From contig JBDHZF010000001.1 in NCBI GenBank assembly GCA_039811765.1, positions 1-64,000 on the forward strand: a stretch of 64,000 bases of DNA, in the 5' to 3' direction. Positions 1-8,686 of this stretch are shown here, in pieces. Both the position numbers and the translations under genes were made by a program. The notes under the pieces were generated by a model. It did not search any database and was not told the origin of the DNA. It worked only from the letters and a program-made list of their open reading frames with translations. This stretch comes from JAGQUL01 sp039811765 (lineage in GTDB: Bacteria > Actinomycetota > Thermoleophilia > Gaiellales > SKUG01). Every line of letters starts with the position of its first letter. Within the stretch, counting starts at the first letter, position 1.

Positions 1-108
1 AAGACAAAGACTGAGGCACTGAGGATGCTCAAACGCAAGATCACGCGCCGAATCCACACCGCCCTCATCCGCGATTTCGCGGCAGAACAAGCCCCTGGCT
101 TGACATAG
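1..108 (+). mobile_element. C-terminal end of a probable IS110-family transposase (cut by window edge)
   Basis: Frame 1 is open from the first base to a TAG at 106-108 and encodes 35 residues. The KTKTEALRMLKRKITRRIH stretch resembles the lysine/arginine-rich C-terminal tail of IS110/IS116/IS902 transposases, which typically read GKTxxEAxRxLKRxL near the end. Only the tail is visible, so I cannot tell whether the element is intact. The stop codon overlaps the ribosome site of the next gene. No terminal inverted repeat is visible, and IS110 elements lack one. An unrelated basic protein tail is possible. Confidence 0.5.
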
Positions 109-117
109 GAGCAACGC

Positions 118-618
118 ATGCCCGTCGACGAAGACGAAGATGTTCCTTGCTATCGGCACCCGAACCACCTGACGGCGCTACGTTGCAGCACGTGCGATCG
201 GCCGATCTGCGTCGACTGCGCGATCGCGGCGCCAGTCGGCTTCAAGTGTCCTGACCACGGACGAACGAGCCGAGCCGAGCGCGGCGCCGTGCCGGTGAAT
301 CGACTCGTGCGCGGCAGCGTCGCGGCAATCGCGACAGGCGTGATCGCCGGCATGATCGTGATGGCGTTCAACGTGCCGTTCTTGGGATTCGTGTTGGCGT
401 GGGCAGGCGGAGCGGCGACCGGCGAGCTTGCGAAGCGCGCGAGCGGCGGGTATCGGGATCCGGCGCTGGCGCGGACCGCGTCGATCGCGGCCGCGATCGG
501 CATCGTTGTGTTGCCCGCGGCGTGGCTGCTCGATGGGTCGCGGCCTGGCCCGTGGCTCGCGTTCGTGGTCGTCCAGGCAGCCGCCGCGGCATGGGGTGCG
601 TGGAATCGCGCCAGCTGA
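118..618 (+). CDS. B-box-type zinc-finger membrane protein
   Basis: A 166-residue protein. Residues 11-47 carry C11, H14, C23, C26, C31, C34, C44 and H47, the spacing of a B-box/rhomboid-associated zinc finger able to hold two zinc ions. A basic linker follows, then about three hydrophobic segments (near 65-95, 120-138 and 144-163), so it is a predicted inner-membrane protein with a cytoplasmic N-terminal finger. ATG start at 118 with AGGAG at 107-111. In other bacteria such fingers precede rhomboid or DUF membrane domains. The membrane part here lacks a rhomboid GxSG motif, so no protease activity is predicted. Function unknown. Confidence 0.8.
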   Translation: MPVDEDEDVPCYRHPNHLTALRCSTCDRPICVDCAIAAPVGFKCPDHGRTSRAERGAVPVNRLVRGSVAAIATGVIAGMIVMAFNVPFLGFVLAWAGGAATGELAKRASGGYRDPALARTASIAAAIGIVVLPAAWLLDGSRPGPWLAFVVVQAAAAAWGAWNRAS

Positions 619-661
619 CTCACGCGGGGCCGCCCGAAGGCGGCCCCGTGGTGCGTGAGTC
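617..661. terminator. Bidirectional hairpin between convergent genes
   Basis: A 9-bp perfect GC stem (626-634 with 639-647, loop CGAA) lies inside a second outer stem (617-625 with 653-661, GACTCACGC with GCGTGAGTC). It overlaps the stop of the B-box gene and lies before the stop of the LysM gene. No T-tract follows on either strand, which is common in high-GC Actinobacteria. Confidence 0.75.
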
Positions 662-720
662 CCACCCGCGCGTCTCGTCCGTCGCATCGGGTGTCCCGGG
701 GGGTGTGCTCGATGAAATAG

Positions 721-1656
721 TCAGCCCGGAAGCGACGGCGGCAGCTCGCTCGAGCTCGGCACGGGCGGCGCCTCTGGAAGCGTCTCGCTCGTGGGTGGAG
801 TCCCGGGCGGAACTGGCACGTTGACCGGTGGCGCTTCGGGCGTCTCGACCTTGCCTTTTCCTTTCGGCGCCGGCGTTGCGCATTGCTCGGTCTTGGACGG
901 CGGCGTCGACTTCGACGGCGTCTTGGATGGCGCGTGATGCTTGGTCGACGAGGTCGACTTCGGCGTGTACTTGAAGTTCGGAACCTTGAGATCCTTCGCG
1001 GGGATCTTCAGCACCTGCCCGACGTTGATCCGATCGGGATGCTTGATCTGACCACGGTTGGCCCAGTACATCTGTTGCCACGTGCGCCCATACTTCTTCG
1101 CGATGACCGAGAGGTTCTCGCCCTTCGCCACCGTGTGCGTCTTCGGCGTCTTCTTTGGCTTGTCGACCTTGGTCGGGGCCTCGCACTGCGCCGGGTCGGT
1201 TCCCTTGCCGGGCGGCGTGCCCTTGACCGGCGGCTCGCCCTTGGTGGGTGGCTCGCCTTTCATCGGCGGCATTCCCTGAGGTGGCGTCTCGCACTGCGGC
1301 AAGGATGGCGGCGGCACGTTCGACGGCGGGCATCCAATCCACGCCCAACCCTGCTGGACCTGCGTCGCCCCCGTCTGTGCGGGGAGGTACTGCTTGACGA
1401 AGCTGGGGATTCCGGTCGACGGATCCGAGCCCGGCGCGCCGCCGCCAGTGACGCTCGTGCCGAGCACCGAGGTCAGCGCTTGATCGACGATCGATGGCGA
1501 CGAGGCAGTCTCCGCCGTGGTCGAAGTCGTGCTGGTGGTCGTCGTCGGATTGGAACCGGCGACCTGCGAGCCGCCGCCCGCGACGACCGGCAATCCGGAC
1601 GGCTGGGCTCCAACGCTCGGAACGGTCACGCTGCCGCTCGTTACGGAACTCGTCAT
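721..1656 (-). CDS. LysM-domain protein with proline-rich PPxKG repeats, no signal peptide
   Basis: A 311-residue protein starting at ATG 1656 with a GGGGGA ribosome site 9 nt upstream. The first 100 residues are Ser/Thr/Gly/Val-rich with a poly-Thr stretch and no signal peptide or membrane segment. Residues about 122-162 hold short tandem PPxKG repeats. A single LysM peptidoglycan-binding domain lies at about 172-220 (HTVAKGENLSVIAKKYG to VGQVLKIP). The tail is Pro/Lys/Ser-rich. LysM implies an extracytoplasmic site of action, so export must use an atypical route or an unrecognised signal. It sits between a transcription terminator and the two-hairpin region at 1781-1884. No catalytic domain is visible. 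Confidence 0.8.
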   Translation of the reverse strand: MTSSVTSGSVTVPSVGAQPSGLPVVAGGGSQVAGSNPTTTTSTTSTTAETASSPSIVDQALTSVLGTSVTGGGAPGSDPSTGIPSFVKQYLPAQTGATQVQQGWAWIGCPPSNVPPPSLPQCETPPQGMPPMKGEPPTKGEPPVKGTPPGKGTDPAQCEAPTKVDKPKKTPKTHTVAKGENLSVIAKKYGRTWQQMYWANRGQIKHPDRINVGQVLKIPAKDLKVPNFKYTPKSTSSTKHHAPSKTPSKSTPPSKTEQCATPAPKGKGKVETPEAPPVNVPVPPGTPPTSETLPEAPPVPSSSELPPSLPG

Positions 1657-1780
1657 CGAATGCTTCCCCCTCGACCTGCTTGCGATGCCTCCGACTCGAG
1701 CCCATCCCCTGGGGCACGATCGTGCATCTCAATCGTCTGCTTGTCGCGAATCTCGCCGAACTCGTTTCACACCCCCGAGC

Positions 1781-1823
1781 TTGGTCATCCAGCGTCACGA
1801 ATTCCGACACGCTGGATGACCAA
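1781..1823. repeat. 15-bp perfect inverted repeat
   Basis: TTGGTCATCCAGCGT at 1781-1795 is perfectly complementary to 1809-1823, with a 13-nt loop that contains GAATTC. On either strand this forms a stable stem-loop. Likely a terminator for the minus-strand genes upstream of it; a protein-binding site is the alternative. Confidence 0.7.
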
Positions 1824-1852
1824 CCCTTGGGGATGGGACGAGAATTACGAAC

Positions 1853-1884
1853 GGGGCCGGAATCCCACGTGGGATTCCGACCCC
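1853..1884. repeat. 32-bp near-perfect palindrome with CACGTG centre
   Basis: Positions 1858-1879 form a perfect 22-bp palindrome centred on CACGTG. Flanking GGGG (1853-1856) and CCCC (1881-1884) extend the symmetry to 32 bp with one mismatched pair. With almost no loop it could extrude as a cruciform, act as a terminator stem, or bind a dimeric regulator upstream of the LysM gene. Confidence 0.65.
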
Positions 1885-2005
1885 GCCACACCACCACGTG
1901 TGACCGTGATCTCACGGCCGTGACACCGCCGGCGGCTCATGCGACCGAGGTCGCTGGTGAACGTCGCCAGGCGGCTCGAGTCCAGCCACGGACAGCAAGC
2001 CGAGC

Positions 2006-2191
2006 TTACGCGGACTGAAGCTCGTAGAGGTAGCCGTCGCGCCCCTCCACGATGTCCACGAGATGCGTCGCCTCACGAGCGGCGTCGACACAGTCGAACA
2101 TCTCGCTCTCCTTCTGCAGAAGAAGCGCTTCCCGTCGAAGCCAGCGCTGCATGCGTCGGCGTCGGTAGTGCAGTGCGAGTGATCGAGCCAT
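2006..2191 (-). CDS. Small hypothetical protein (61 aa)
   Basis: Not recognised. It encodes 61 residues with a very basic, arginine-rich N-terminal half (HYRRRRMQRWLRREALL) and an acidic/aromatic C-terminal half ending EGRDGYLYELQSA. No membrane segment or cysteine pair. It starts at ATG 2191 without a convincing ribosome site, 93 nt after the stop of the HTH-receiver gene on the same strand, so it may be co-transcribed with it. The two palindromes at 1781-1884 lie immediately downstream. Support is only an open frame with plausible composition and position. Confidence 0.45.
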   Translation of the reverse strand: MARSLALHYRRRRMQRWLRREALLLQKESEMFDCVDAAREATHLVDIVEGRDGYLYELQSA

Positions 2192-2284
2192 GTCGGATTC
2201 CGTTCGTCAGGTGGCCTGTTGCCTGCCTGTCGGATCGACGACCCGCGCGCGTTTCACGCTGGCCACTGGTTGGCCCGAACCAGC

Positions 2285-2839
2285 TCAGCCAGCTTTCGAA
2301 CGCTCGATCAATCGGCGGCTCGTGACGACCATCTCGCGGATGTCGAATGGCTTGGCGATGAACGCGTCCGCGCCGAGCTCGCGCGCCCGATCCTCCACGC
2401 GCGGTCCCAGCGCGCTCATCGCGAGCACAGGCACCTTCACGCCGAATTGCCCGAGGTACTTCATCACCTGGAAGCCATCGATCCCCGGCATCATGATGTC
2501 GAGCAACACCAGCGCGGGCGGTGACTGGTCGAGCGCGTCCAACCCGAGCAGGCCGCTTTCTGCTTCCGCCACTTCGAAGCCCACCGCGCCGAACGCCTCG
2601 CGAAGCACGTAGCGAATCGACGGATCGTCGTCGATCACGAGCACGGCGGGACGCGACGTCGGCATCACCATTCGCGCGAGCTTGTGCACCTCGCTCGCTC
2701 GAAATCGGCGATGGCCCCCCGCGGTTCGCTGTTCCGTCAGCCGCCCGTCGGCGGCCCAGTTGCGAACGGTCGTGGCGCTGACGCGCAAGATCTGCGCAGC
2801 CTCGTTCACCGTGAGGAATTCGTCATGCGAGTTCGACAT
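2285..2839 (-). CDS. Excisionase/MerR-type HTH fused to a response-regulator receiver domain
   Basis: A 184-residue protein with an N-terminal excisionase/MerR-like winged HTH at about 8-48 (TVNEAAQILRVSATTVRNW, then GGHRRF) followed by a full receiver domain at about 64-180. Receiver residues are present: D70-D72, phosphoacceptor D114 in LLDIMMPG, S142 and K163. DNA-binding domain first, receiver second is the reverse of the usual order. The ATG at 2839 is preferred because AGGTGG lies 8 nt upstream; an in-frame GTG at 2851 would add four residues. It is divergent from the flagellin gene at 3028 across a 188-bp AT-rich region with direct repeats, which suggests control of flagellin expression. 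No kinase gene is adjacent. Confidence 0.85.
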   Translation of the reverse strand: MSNSHDEFLTVNEAAQILRVSATTVRNWAADGRLTEQRTAGGHRRFRASEVHKLARMVMPTSRPAVLVIDDDPSIRYVLREAFGAVGFEVAEAESGLLGLDALDQSPPALVLLDIMMPGIDGFQVMKYLGQFGVKVPVLAMSALGPRVEDRARELGADAFIAKPFDIREMVVTSRRLIERSKAG

Positions 2840-2892
2840 GTGCTCTGCCACCTACCCTCGAATCGCATTGCCTGAACGCGCCTCCACGAAGC

Positions 2893-2917
2893 CAATTTTG
2901 CGGATTTGCAATTTTGC
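2893..2917. promoter_or_regulatory. Tandem CAATTTTGC direct repeats upstream of flagellin promoter
   Basis: CAATTTTGC occurs at 2893-2901 and again at 2909-2917, a 16-bp period, ending 3 bp before the -35 box of the flagellin promoter. The site is AT-rich in a GC-rich genome. It is a candidate binding site for the divergently encoded HTH-receiver regulator; that assignment is inference. Confidence 0.5.
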
Positions 2918-2919
2918 TC

Positions 2920-2945
2920 TAAAGGTGTTTGCTCCCACCGCCGAT
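2920..2945 (+). promoter_or_regulatory. Sigma28 (FliA/SigD)-type promoter of first flagellin
   Basis: TAAA at 2920-2923, a 16-nt spacer, and GCCGAT at 2940-2945. This matches the known flagellar sigma28 consensus TAAA-N15-GCCGATAA, with the 14-16 nt spacing seen for SigD. The expected start near 2953 gives a leader of about 75 nt before the flagellin ATG. Confidence 0.75.
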
Positions 2946-3027
2946 GGAGGGCGTGGCGACAGGACGTCGTCGCAAGATCCCCGGTGGATTTCGGGGGAAC
3001 CACCATACGTCACGGAGGACGATTACC

Positions 3028-3867
3028 ATGGGTCTTCGGATCAACACGAACGTCGAGGCGTTCAACTCGCACCGCACCTTGGCCAGCACCTCGAACGCGA
3101 TGGCCAAGTCGATGGAGAAGCTCAGCTCGGGCTTCCGCATCAACACCGCGGCAGACGACGCCGCCGGGCTCGGCATCAGCGAGCGCATGCGCGGCCAGAT
3201 CCGCGGCGTGGCGCAGGCTCAGCGCAACGCGCAGGACGGCATCAGCCTCGTGCAGACCGCGGAAGGGTCGATGCAGGAGCTGCAAGACATCCTGCACCGC
3301 GTTCGCGAACTCGCGGTTCAGTACCAAAACGGCACGAACGACGCGAACGCCCACATGGCCATCACCACCGAGGTCGCGCAGCTCAGCGCCGAGCTCGGCC
3401 GCATGATCACCGGCGCCAACTTCAACGGCATCCAGCTGCTGAACACGGCCACTCCCGTCACACTGCAGGTTGGCGCCAACCAGACCGCGAGCGACTCGCT
3501 TTCGTTCAACACCGTCGACCTCACCACGATCACGGCGACCGCGTCGAGCAACGACCTCACCACGACGATGACGAACTTCGACAGCGGCACGATGACCACG
3601 GTCCTCGCGGACATCGACGACTTCGTCAACCAGATCTCCAATGCGCGCGCTGGCTATGGAGCGATCCAGAACCGCCTCGAGTACACGATCAACGCGCTCG
3701 GCATCTACCAGGAGAACCTGATGGCAGCCGAGAGCCGCATCCGCGACGTCGACATGGCGGCGGAAATGACCAACTACACAAAGCTGCAGATTCTGCAGCA
3801 GAGCGGCACCGCGATGCTCGCGCAGGCCAACCAGGCCACCTCGAGCGTGCTCTCGCTGCTGAAGTAG
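3028..3867 (+). CDS. fliC: Flagellin (short form, 279 aa)
   Basis: Structural subunit of the flagellar filament, exported through the flagellar type III apparatus. Both conserved ends are present: N-terminal D0/D1 (MGLRINTNVEAFNSHR to about 140, including GFRINTAADDAAGLGISERM) and C-terminal D1/D0 (ALGIYQENLMAAESRIRDVD to LLK). The central region is only about 80 residues, so the surface-exposed D2/D3 domains are nearly absent. ATG 3028 is chosen because GGAGG at 3014-3018 precedes it and flagellins begin at this motif; the frame stays open upstream but is not flagellin-like. It has a sigma28-type promoter and a strong terminator, so it is transcribed alone. Confidence 0.96.
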   Translation: MGLRINTNVEAFNSHRTLASTSNAMAKSMEKLSSGFRINTAADDAAGLGISERMRGQIRGVAQAQRNAQDGISLVQTAEGSMQELQDILHRVRELAVQYQNGTNDANAHMAITTEVAQLSAELGRMITGANFNGIQLLNTATPVTLQVGANQTASDSLSFNTVDLTTITATASSNDLTTTMTNFDSGTMTTVLADIDDFVNQISNARAGYGAIQNRLEYTINALGIYQENLMAAESRIRDVDMAAEMTNYTKLQILQQSGTAMLAQANQATSSVLSLLK

Positions 3868-3895
3868 TCCTCGCGAACGGCACCACCTCAGGGAC

Positions 3896-3942
3896 GAGGG
3901 GGCGACGCGGCATCGGGCCGCGGCGCCCCCTCGGTGTTTTTT
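3896..3942 (+). terminator. Rho-independent terminator of first flagellin
   Basis: GAGGGGGCG (3896-3904) pairs with CGCCCCCTC (3924-3932) around an inner GCGGC/GCCGC stem, and six T residues follow at 3937-3942. It is the clearest intrinsic terminator in the window and separates the two flagellin transcripts. Confidence 0.92.
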
Positions 3943-3970
3943 GCAATCTCGTCATCGTGCTAGCGCCGCT

Positions 3971-3996
3971 TCAAGGGGCGTTCCAACGTGGTCGAT
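3971..3996 (+). promoter_or_regulatory. Degenerate sigma28-like promoter of second flagellin
   Basis: TCAA at 3971-3974, a 16-nt spacer, then GTCGAT at 3991-3996. Geometry is identical to the first flagellin promoter (20 bp box to box), with one substitution in the -35 TAAA and one in the -10. Weaker match, so perhaps lower or later expression. Confidence 0.5.
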
Positions 3997-4059
3997 GCGC
4001 TTGGTGTCGAGTGACAGGAAGTTGCTCGAGCCACGTCCAGCGTCACGGAGGACCACGTC

Positions 4060-4902
4060 ATGGGTCTGCGCATCAACACGAACGTCGAGGCGTTCAACTC
4101 GCATCGCAACCTCACGAACACGAGCGGCGCGCTCGCGAAGTCGATGGAGAAGCTCAGCTCGGGCTTCCGCATCAACACCGCGGCAGACGACGCCGCCGGA
4201 CTCGGCATCAGCGAGCGCATGCGCGGCCAGATCCGCGGCGTCGCCCAAGCGCAACGAAACGCCCAGGACGGCATCAGCCTCGTGCAGACCGCGGAAGGCT
4301 CGATGCAGGAATTGCAGGAGATCCTGCACCGCATCCGCGAACTCGCCGTGCAATACCAGAACGGCACGAACGACACGAACGCGCGACTGGCGATCACCAC
4401 CGAGGTCGCACAGCTCAGCGCCGAGCTCGGACGCATGATCTCCGGCGCGAACTTCAACGGCATCCAGCTGCTCAACAACGCAGGCACGATCACGCTGCAG
4501 GTCGGACCGAACCAGACCGCGAGCGACTCGCTCACGTTCAACATGGTGAACCTGCCGGCGTTCCTGACGCCCACCAACGGGGTGGACCTGGCAACCGTGA
4601 TGGGCAACTTCAACACCGGCACGATGGCCACGGTGCTGCAGGACGTGGACGAGATCGTCACCGAGATCTCCACTCAGCGCGCGAACATGGGTGCGATCCA
4701 GAACCGCCTCGAACACACGGTGAGCGCGCTCGGCATCTACCAGGAGAACCTGATGTCCGCCGAGAGCCGCATCCGCGACGTCGACATGGCGCAAGAGATG
4801 ACGAACTACACGAAGCTGCAGATCCTGCAGCAGAGCGGCACCGCGATGCTCGCGCAAGCCAACCAGTCCACGTCGAGCGTGCTGTCGCTCCTGCAGAACT
4901 AG
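4060..4902 (+). CDS. fliC: Flagellin paralogue (280 aa)
   Basis: A tandem paralogue of the preceding flagellin. The first 140 and last 80 residues are almost identical between the two; they differ mainly in the central segment (residues about 145-205, with PAFLTPTNGVDLATVMG here). It begins MGLRINTNVEAFNSHRNL after GGAGG at 4047-4051, and the leader sequence CGTCACGGAGGAC is shared with copy one. It ends LLQN. Two flagellins with different middle segments suggest a mixed filament or alternate expression. No hook, motor, FliW or CsrA genes are in the window, so this is a flagellin-only island. Confidence 0.96.
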   Translation: MGLRINTNVEAFNSHRNLTNTSGALAKSMEKLSSGFRINTAADDAAGLGISERMRGQIRGVAQAQRNAQDGISLVQTAEGSMQELQEILHRIRELAVQYQNGTNDTNARLAITTEVAQLSAELGRMISGANFNGIQLLNNAGTITLQVGPNQTASDSLTFNMVNLPAFLTPTNGVDLATVMGNFNTGTMATVLQDVDEIVTEISTQRANMGAIQNRLEHTVSALGIYQENLMSAESRIRDVDMAQEMTNYTKLQILQQSGTAMLAQANQSTSSVLSLLQN

Positions 4903-4915
4903 CGCTGACGATCCA

Positions 4916-6496
4916 TCAAAGCACGATGCCGGTCGCCTCGCGCCGCGGATCTCCCGCGGCGTAGGGGCGACCGTTTCGTAGCGCGGTGCCGTTGGTGGTG
5001 CCGAAGAACGGATCGCGTTCGGTCCACCGCACGACGTCGACTTCCTGCGCGAGCTGGGCGAGGACCTCATCGTCGATGCCCGGCTCAGCGTGCAACGACG
5101 CTCCGTCCCACGCGAACCGGGGCGCTCGGATCGCTTCCTCGATCGGGGTACCGCGCCACATGCGCTCGAGGATCTGCGCGAGGGCGTGGGGAATGCGATC
5201 GCTGCCCGCCGATCCGAGCTGCACGAGCGTGCGAGGACTCGTGAGCATCGTCGGCGTCATCATGCTCGGCACGGTCGAGCCCGCGATCCTCGGAATCGTG
5301 TGGTCGTACTCCGCGAGCATGTTGTTGAGCTGGATGCCGGTGCCCGGTATGAACTCGCCGGCGCCGTATCCAACGGTCGTGGTTGCGCCGGCGATGAGGC
5401 CGTCTCCGTCGATCGCGGACACGTGCGTGGTGTTCGGCGATCGCGACATGCCGCGATCATGCAGCGCGTCCTCCACCGCGTCGTGCAGGGGGCCCGACGA
5501 CGCGACATCGAGATGCGCGGGAGTCACGGCCTCGCCGTGGGCTGGCGGGCGCGTGCGCGGCGGATTCAGCTGCCGCATCACCGACACGAGCGCGCGACCC
5601 ACGAGCAAGTCGCGGTGGGCGCGGCGCGGCGCATCGACGAGCTGGGCGTCGCGCATCGCTTCGAGCATCGTTTGCAGCAGCCGAACGGTTATGCCGCCAC
5701 CCATCGACGGCTCGGGATTCGCGTACATGCACACGTCGCCAACGCAGAGCATGTCCGGCACGCGCTCGTGCACTTCATAGCGAGCGAGGTCGGTGCGCGA
5801 GATGCGCGCGCCTCGAGCGTCGCTCCAAGCGATCAACGCGTCCGCGATCGCGCCGTCATGCAACGAACGGCCATTCGTCGCGGCCAGCTCCTCGATCGCC
5901 GCGGCAAGCGCCGGCTGGCGAAACAGCTCGCCCTCGTCGCGCACGCGATCGCCGACGAACCAGATCTCCGCGCCGTGGGGATCGCGGGCCACGAGCGGGG
6001 CGTTCGCAACGTGCTCGCCCGCTTGCGTGCGCGTGAGCGGCACGCCTTCGCGCGCGAGTCGCACACTGGGCGCGAGCGTCTCGGAAAACGGCAGTCGCCC
6101 GAAGCGGCTCGACGCATGCGCCATGCCCAGCGGCACGCCGGGTACGGCGACGGATGCTGGACCAGTGCCGTAGCGAAGCACGGTGCCGTCCAACTCGAGC
6201 GCATGCACTTCCCATGGCGCGAGGTCGGCTCGCGCCTCGAGGCCCGGCTGGCGAACGAAATAGTCGACGAGCGTGGGATCGAGCTGCTCGGCGCCGCCGC
6301 CGACGATCATGAAACCGCCACCGCCCAGCGAGCTGAGCGTGGGCTCGCACACGCAGCCCGCGACCACCATCGCCACGACCGCGTCGACCGCATTTCCGCC
6401 TGCTTCGAGGACGTCGGCGCCGACACGCGCCACGGCTTCGTGCCCGGCCGCGACGGCGCCCGTGTGCACGGATCGGCGGCTCGTCGTGGTCGGCAC
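4916..6496 (-). CDS. ggt: Gamma-glutamyltranspeptidase family protein
   Basis: Ntn-hydrolase that transfers or hydrolyses gamma-glutamyl groups of glutathione-like peptides. About 526 residues. The catalytic nucleophile is T356 at the start of the small subunit (PNTTHVSAIDGDG), where the proenzyme self-cleaves. The large-subunit start (GAVAAGHEAVARVGADVLEAGGNAVDAVVA) and the small-subunit TVGYGAGEFIPGTGIQLNNM and GSAGSDRIPHA motifs are all present. I chose GTG 6496 because GGGAG (6504-6508) lies 7 nt upstream. An ATG at 6625 in the same frame would add a 43-residue arginine-rich extension without a ribosome site. No signal peptide is visible, although most family members are secreted. Divergent from the dehydrogenase at 6680. 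Confidence 0.9.
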   Translation of the reverse strand: MPTTTSRRSVHTGAVAAGHEAVARVGADVLEAGGNAVDAVVAMVVAGCVCEPTLSSLGGGGFMIVGGGAEQLDPTLVDYFVRQPGLEARADLAPWEVHALELDGTVLRYGTGPASVAVPGVPLGMAHASSRFGRLPFSETLAPSVRLAREGVPLTRTQAGEHVANAPLVARDPHGAEIWFVGDRVRDEGELFRQPALAAAIEELAATNGRSLHDGAIADALIAWSDARGARISRTDLARYEVHERVPDMLCVGDVCMYANPEPSMGGGITVRLLQTMLEAMRDAQLVDAPRRAHRDLLVGRALVSVMRQLNPPRTRPPAHGEAVTPAHLDVASSGPLHDAVEDALHDRGMSRSPNTTHVSAIDGDGLIAGATTTVGYGAGEFIPGTGIQLNNMLAEYDHTIPRIAGSTVPSMMTPTMLTSPRTLVQLGSAGSDRIPHALAQILERMWRGTPIEEAIRAPRFAWDGASLHAEPGIDDEVLAQLAQEVDVVRWTERDPFFGTTNGTALRNGRPYAAGDPRREATGIVL

Positions 6497-6679
6497 GTGA
6501 AAACTCCCGGGATCGCGTTGCCCGCCCCACCCCGCGAGCCTGTCTTGAATCGATCGTATGGTAGCATCGGCCCGTTGCAGGAGGCGTCGCCGAATCCGTT
6601 CGCGAGCCGTCTCCGTCACCCCCATTCGCGCTGCATCGAGCCCCTGATGTCAGTCGCACGCACGGAAAGGTTGCTGCCC

Positions 6680-7867
<1,188 letters not shown>

Positions 7868-7870
7868 CGC

Positions 7871-8686
7871 TTGTTCCTGCCGCTGCGTGATGCACTGCGG
7901 ATCCGGCGCGTGCCGATCGTCACGATCGCGCTCGTCGCGCTCAACGTGCTGATTTGGCTGCTCGGGCTGTTTCCAGCCGATCGCCAGGTCGAAGGATCGA
8001 CCCGGACCATTTCGCGGCACGACGTGTGGCAGGTCGAGTACGGCGCGATCCCCTGCGAGATCAGCGGCAACTGCGCGAACCAGGACGCCGTGGTGGTGGT
8101 GGACGGCGGCATGCTCGACCCTCGCCCGCTCAGGCTCGCGGCCGAGGTGGACCAGCACGCGCCCGCGCTCACGCTCGTGACGAGCATGTTCCTGCATGGC
8201 GGTTGGCTGCACCTGATCTTCAACATGTTGTTCTTGTGGGTGTACGGCCGGGTCGTGGAAGACGCGATGCACCCGCTGTCGTTCCTCGGGTTCTACCTCG
8301 CCGCGGGAATGATCGCGGGCATCGCCCAAGTCGCGGTGGCGCCATCGGCGACCGAACCCACGATCGGCGCGAGCGGCGCGATCGCTGCCGTCATCGGCGC
8401 GTACGTGGTGTTGTATCCGCGGGCGCGGATCCTCACCATGGTGATACCGCCGATATTCCTGTGGCTCCCTGCGTGGGCGGTCGCGGGCGGCTGGGCCCTG
8501 TTGCAGTTCGTCGGAACGTGGCGTAGCGTCTTCACCCCTGCCGCGCTGGTGGGCAGCGTCGCCTACATGTCGCACGTGGTGGGACTGCTGGTGGGAATCG
8601 CGGCGGTTGGATTCCTCGCGGACCGACGCAACCCGGACTACCCCGCGATGCTCGCCGAGCGCGACGGCGACGTCAGGAGAGCTTGA
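7871..8686 (+). CDS. Rhomboid family intramembrane serine protease
   Basis: 271 residues with about six membrane segments. The catalytic dyad is visible: S168 in IGASGAIAAVIGAY and H235 in SHVVGLLVGIAAV. The HGGWLHLIFNMLFLW motif of helix 2 is also present. A loop of about 60 residues between the first two helices contains two cysteines and faces outside. The start is TTG at 7871, 3 nt after the dehydrogenase stop, so it is probably translationally coupled to it. Such proteases cleave transmembrane substrates near the membrane surface; no substrate is evident here. The 3' end overlaps the convergent gene by 14 bp. Confidence 0.9.
   Translation: MFLPLRDALRIRRVPIVTIALVALNVLIWLLGLFPADRQVEGSTRTISRHDVWQVEYGAIPCEISGNCANQDAVVVVDGGMLDPRPLRLAAEVDQHAPALTLVTSMFLHGGWLHLIFNMLFLWVYGRVVEDAMHPLSFLGFYLAAGMIAGIAQVAVAPSATEPTIGASGAIAAVIGAYVVLYPRARILTMVIPPIFLWLPAWAVAGGWALLQFVGTWRSVFTPAALVGSVAYMSHVVGLLVGIAAVGFLADRRNPDYPAMLAERDGDVRRA

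Larger units (their letters stand above)
1657..2005. other. Intergenic region, 349 bp, holding two large palindromes
   Basis: No gene is supported on either strand. The region contains the LysM gene's upstream sequence (GGGGGA ribosome site), then two palindromes (1781-1823 and 1853-1884), then the 3' flank of the 61-residue protein gene at 2006. Both palindromes lie downstream of the minus-strand genes starting at 2839 and 2191, so termination of that transcript is the simplest role. Confidence 0.6.

Noticed and set aside
100..105. TTGACA as a -35 box before the B-box gene
   Set aside because: Only 12 bp separate it from the ATG, leaving no room for a -10 and start site.
2929..3027. Upstream extension of the first flagellin frame
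   Set aside because: It overlaps the sigma28 promoter, and flagellins start at MGLRINTN, which has GGAGG.
6497..6625. N-terminal extension of gamma-glutamyltranspeptidase from ATG 6625
   Set aside because: Arginine-rich, not family-like, and no ribosome site. GTG 6496 has GGGAG at good spacing.
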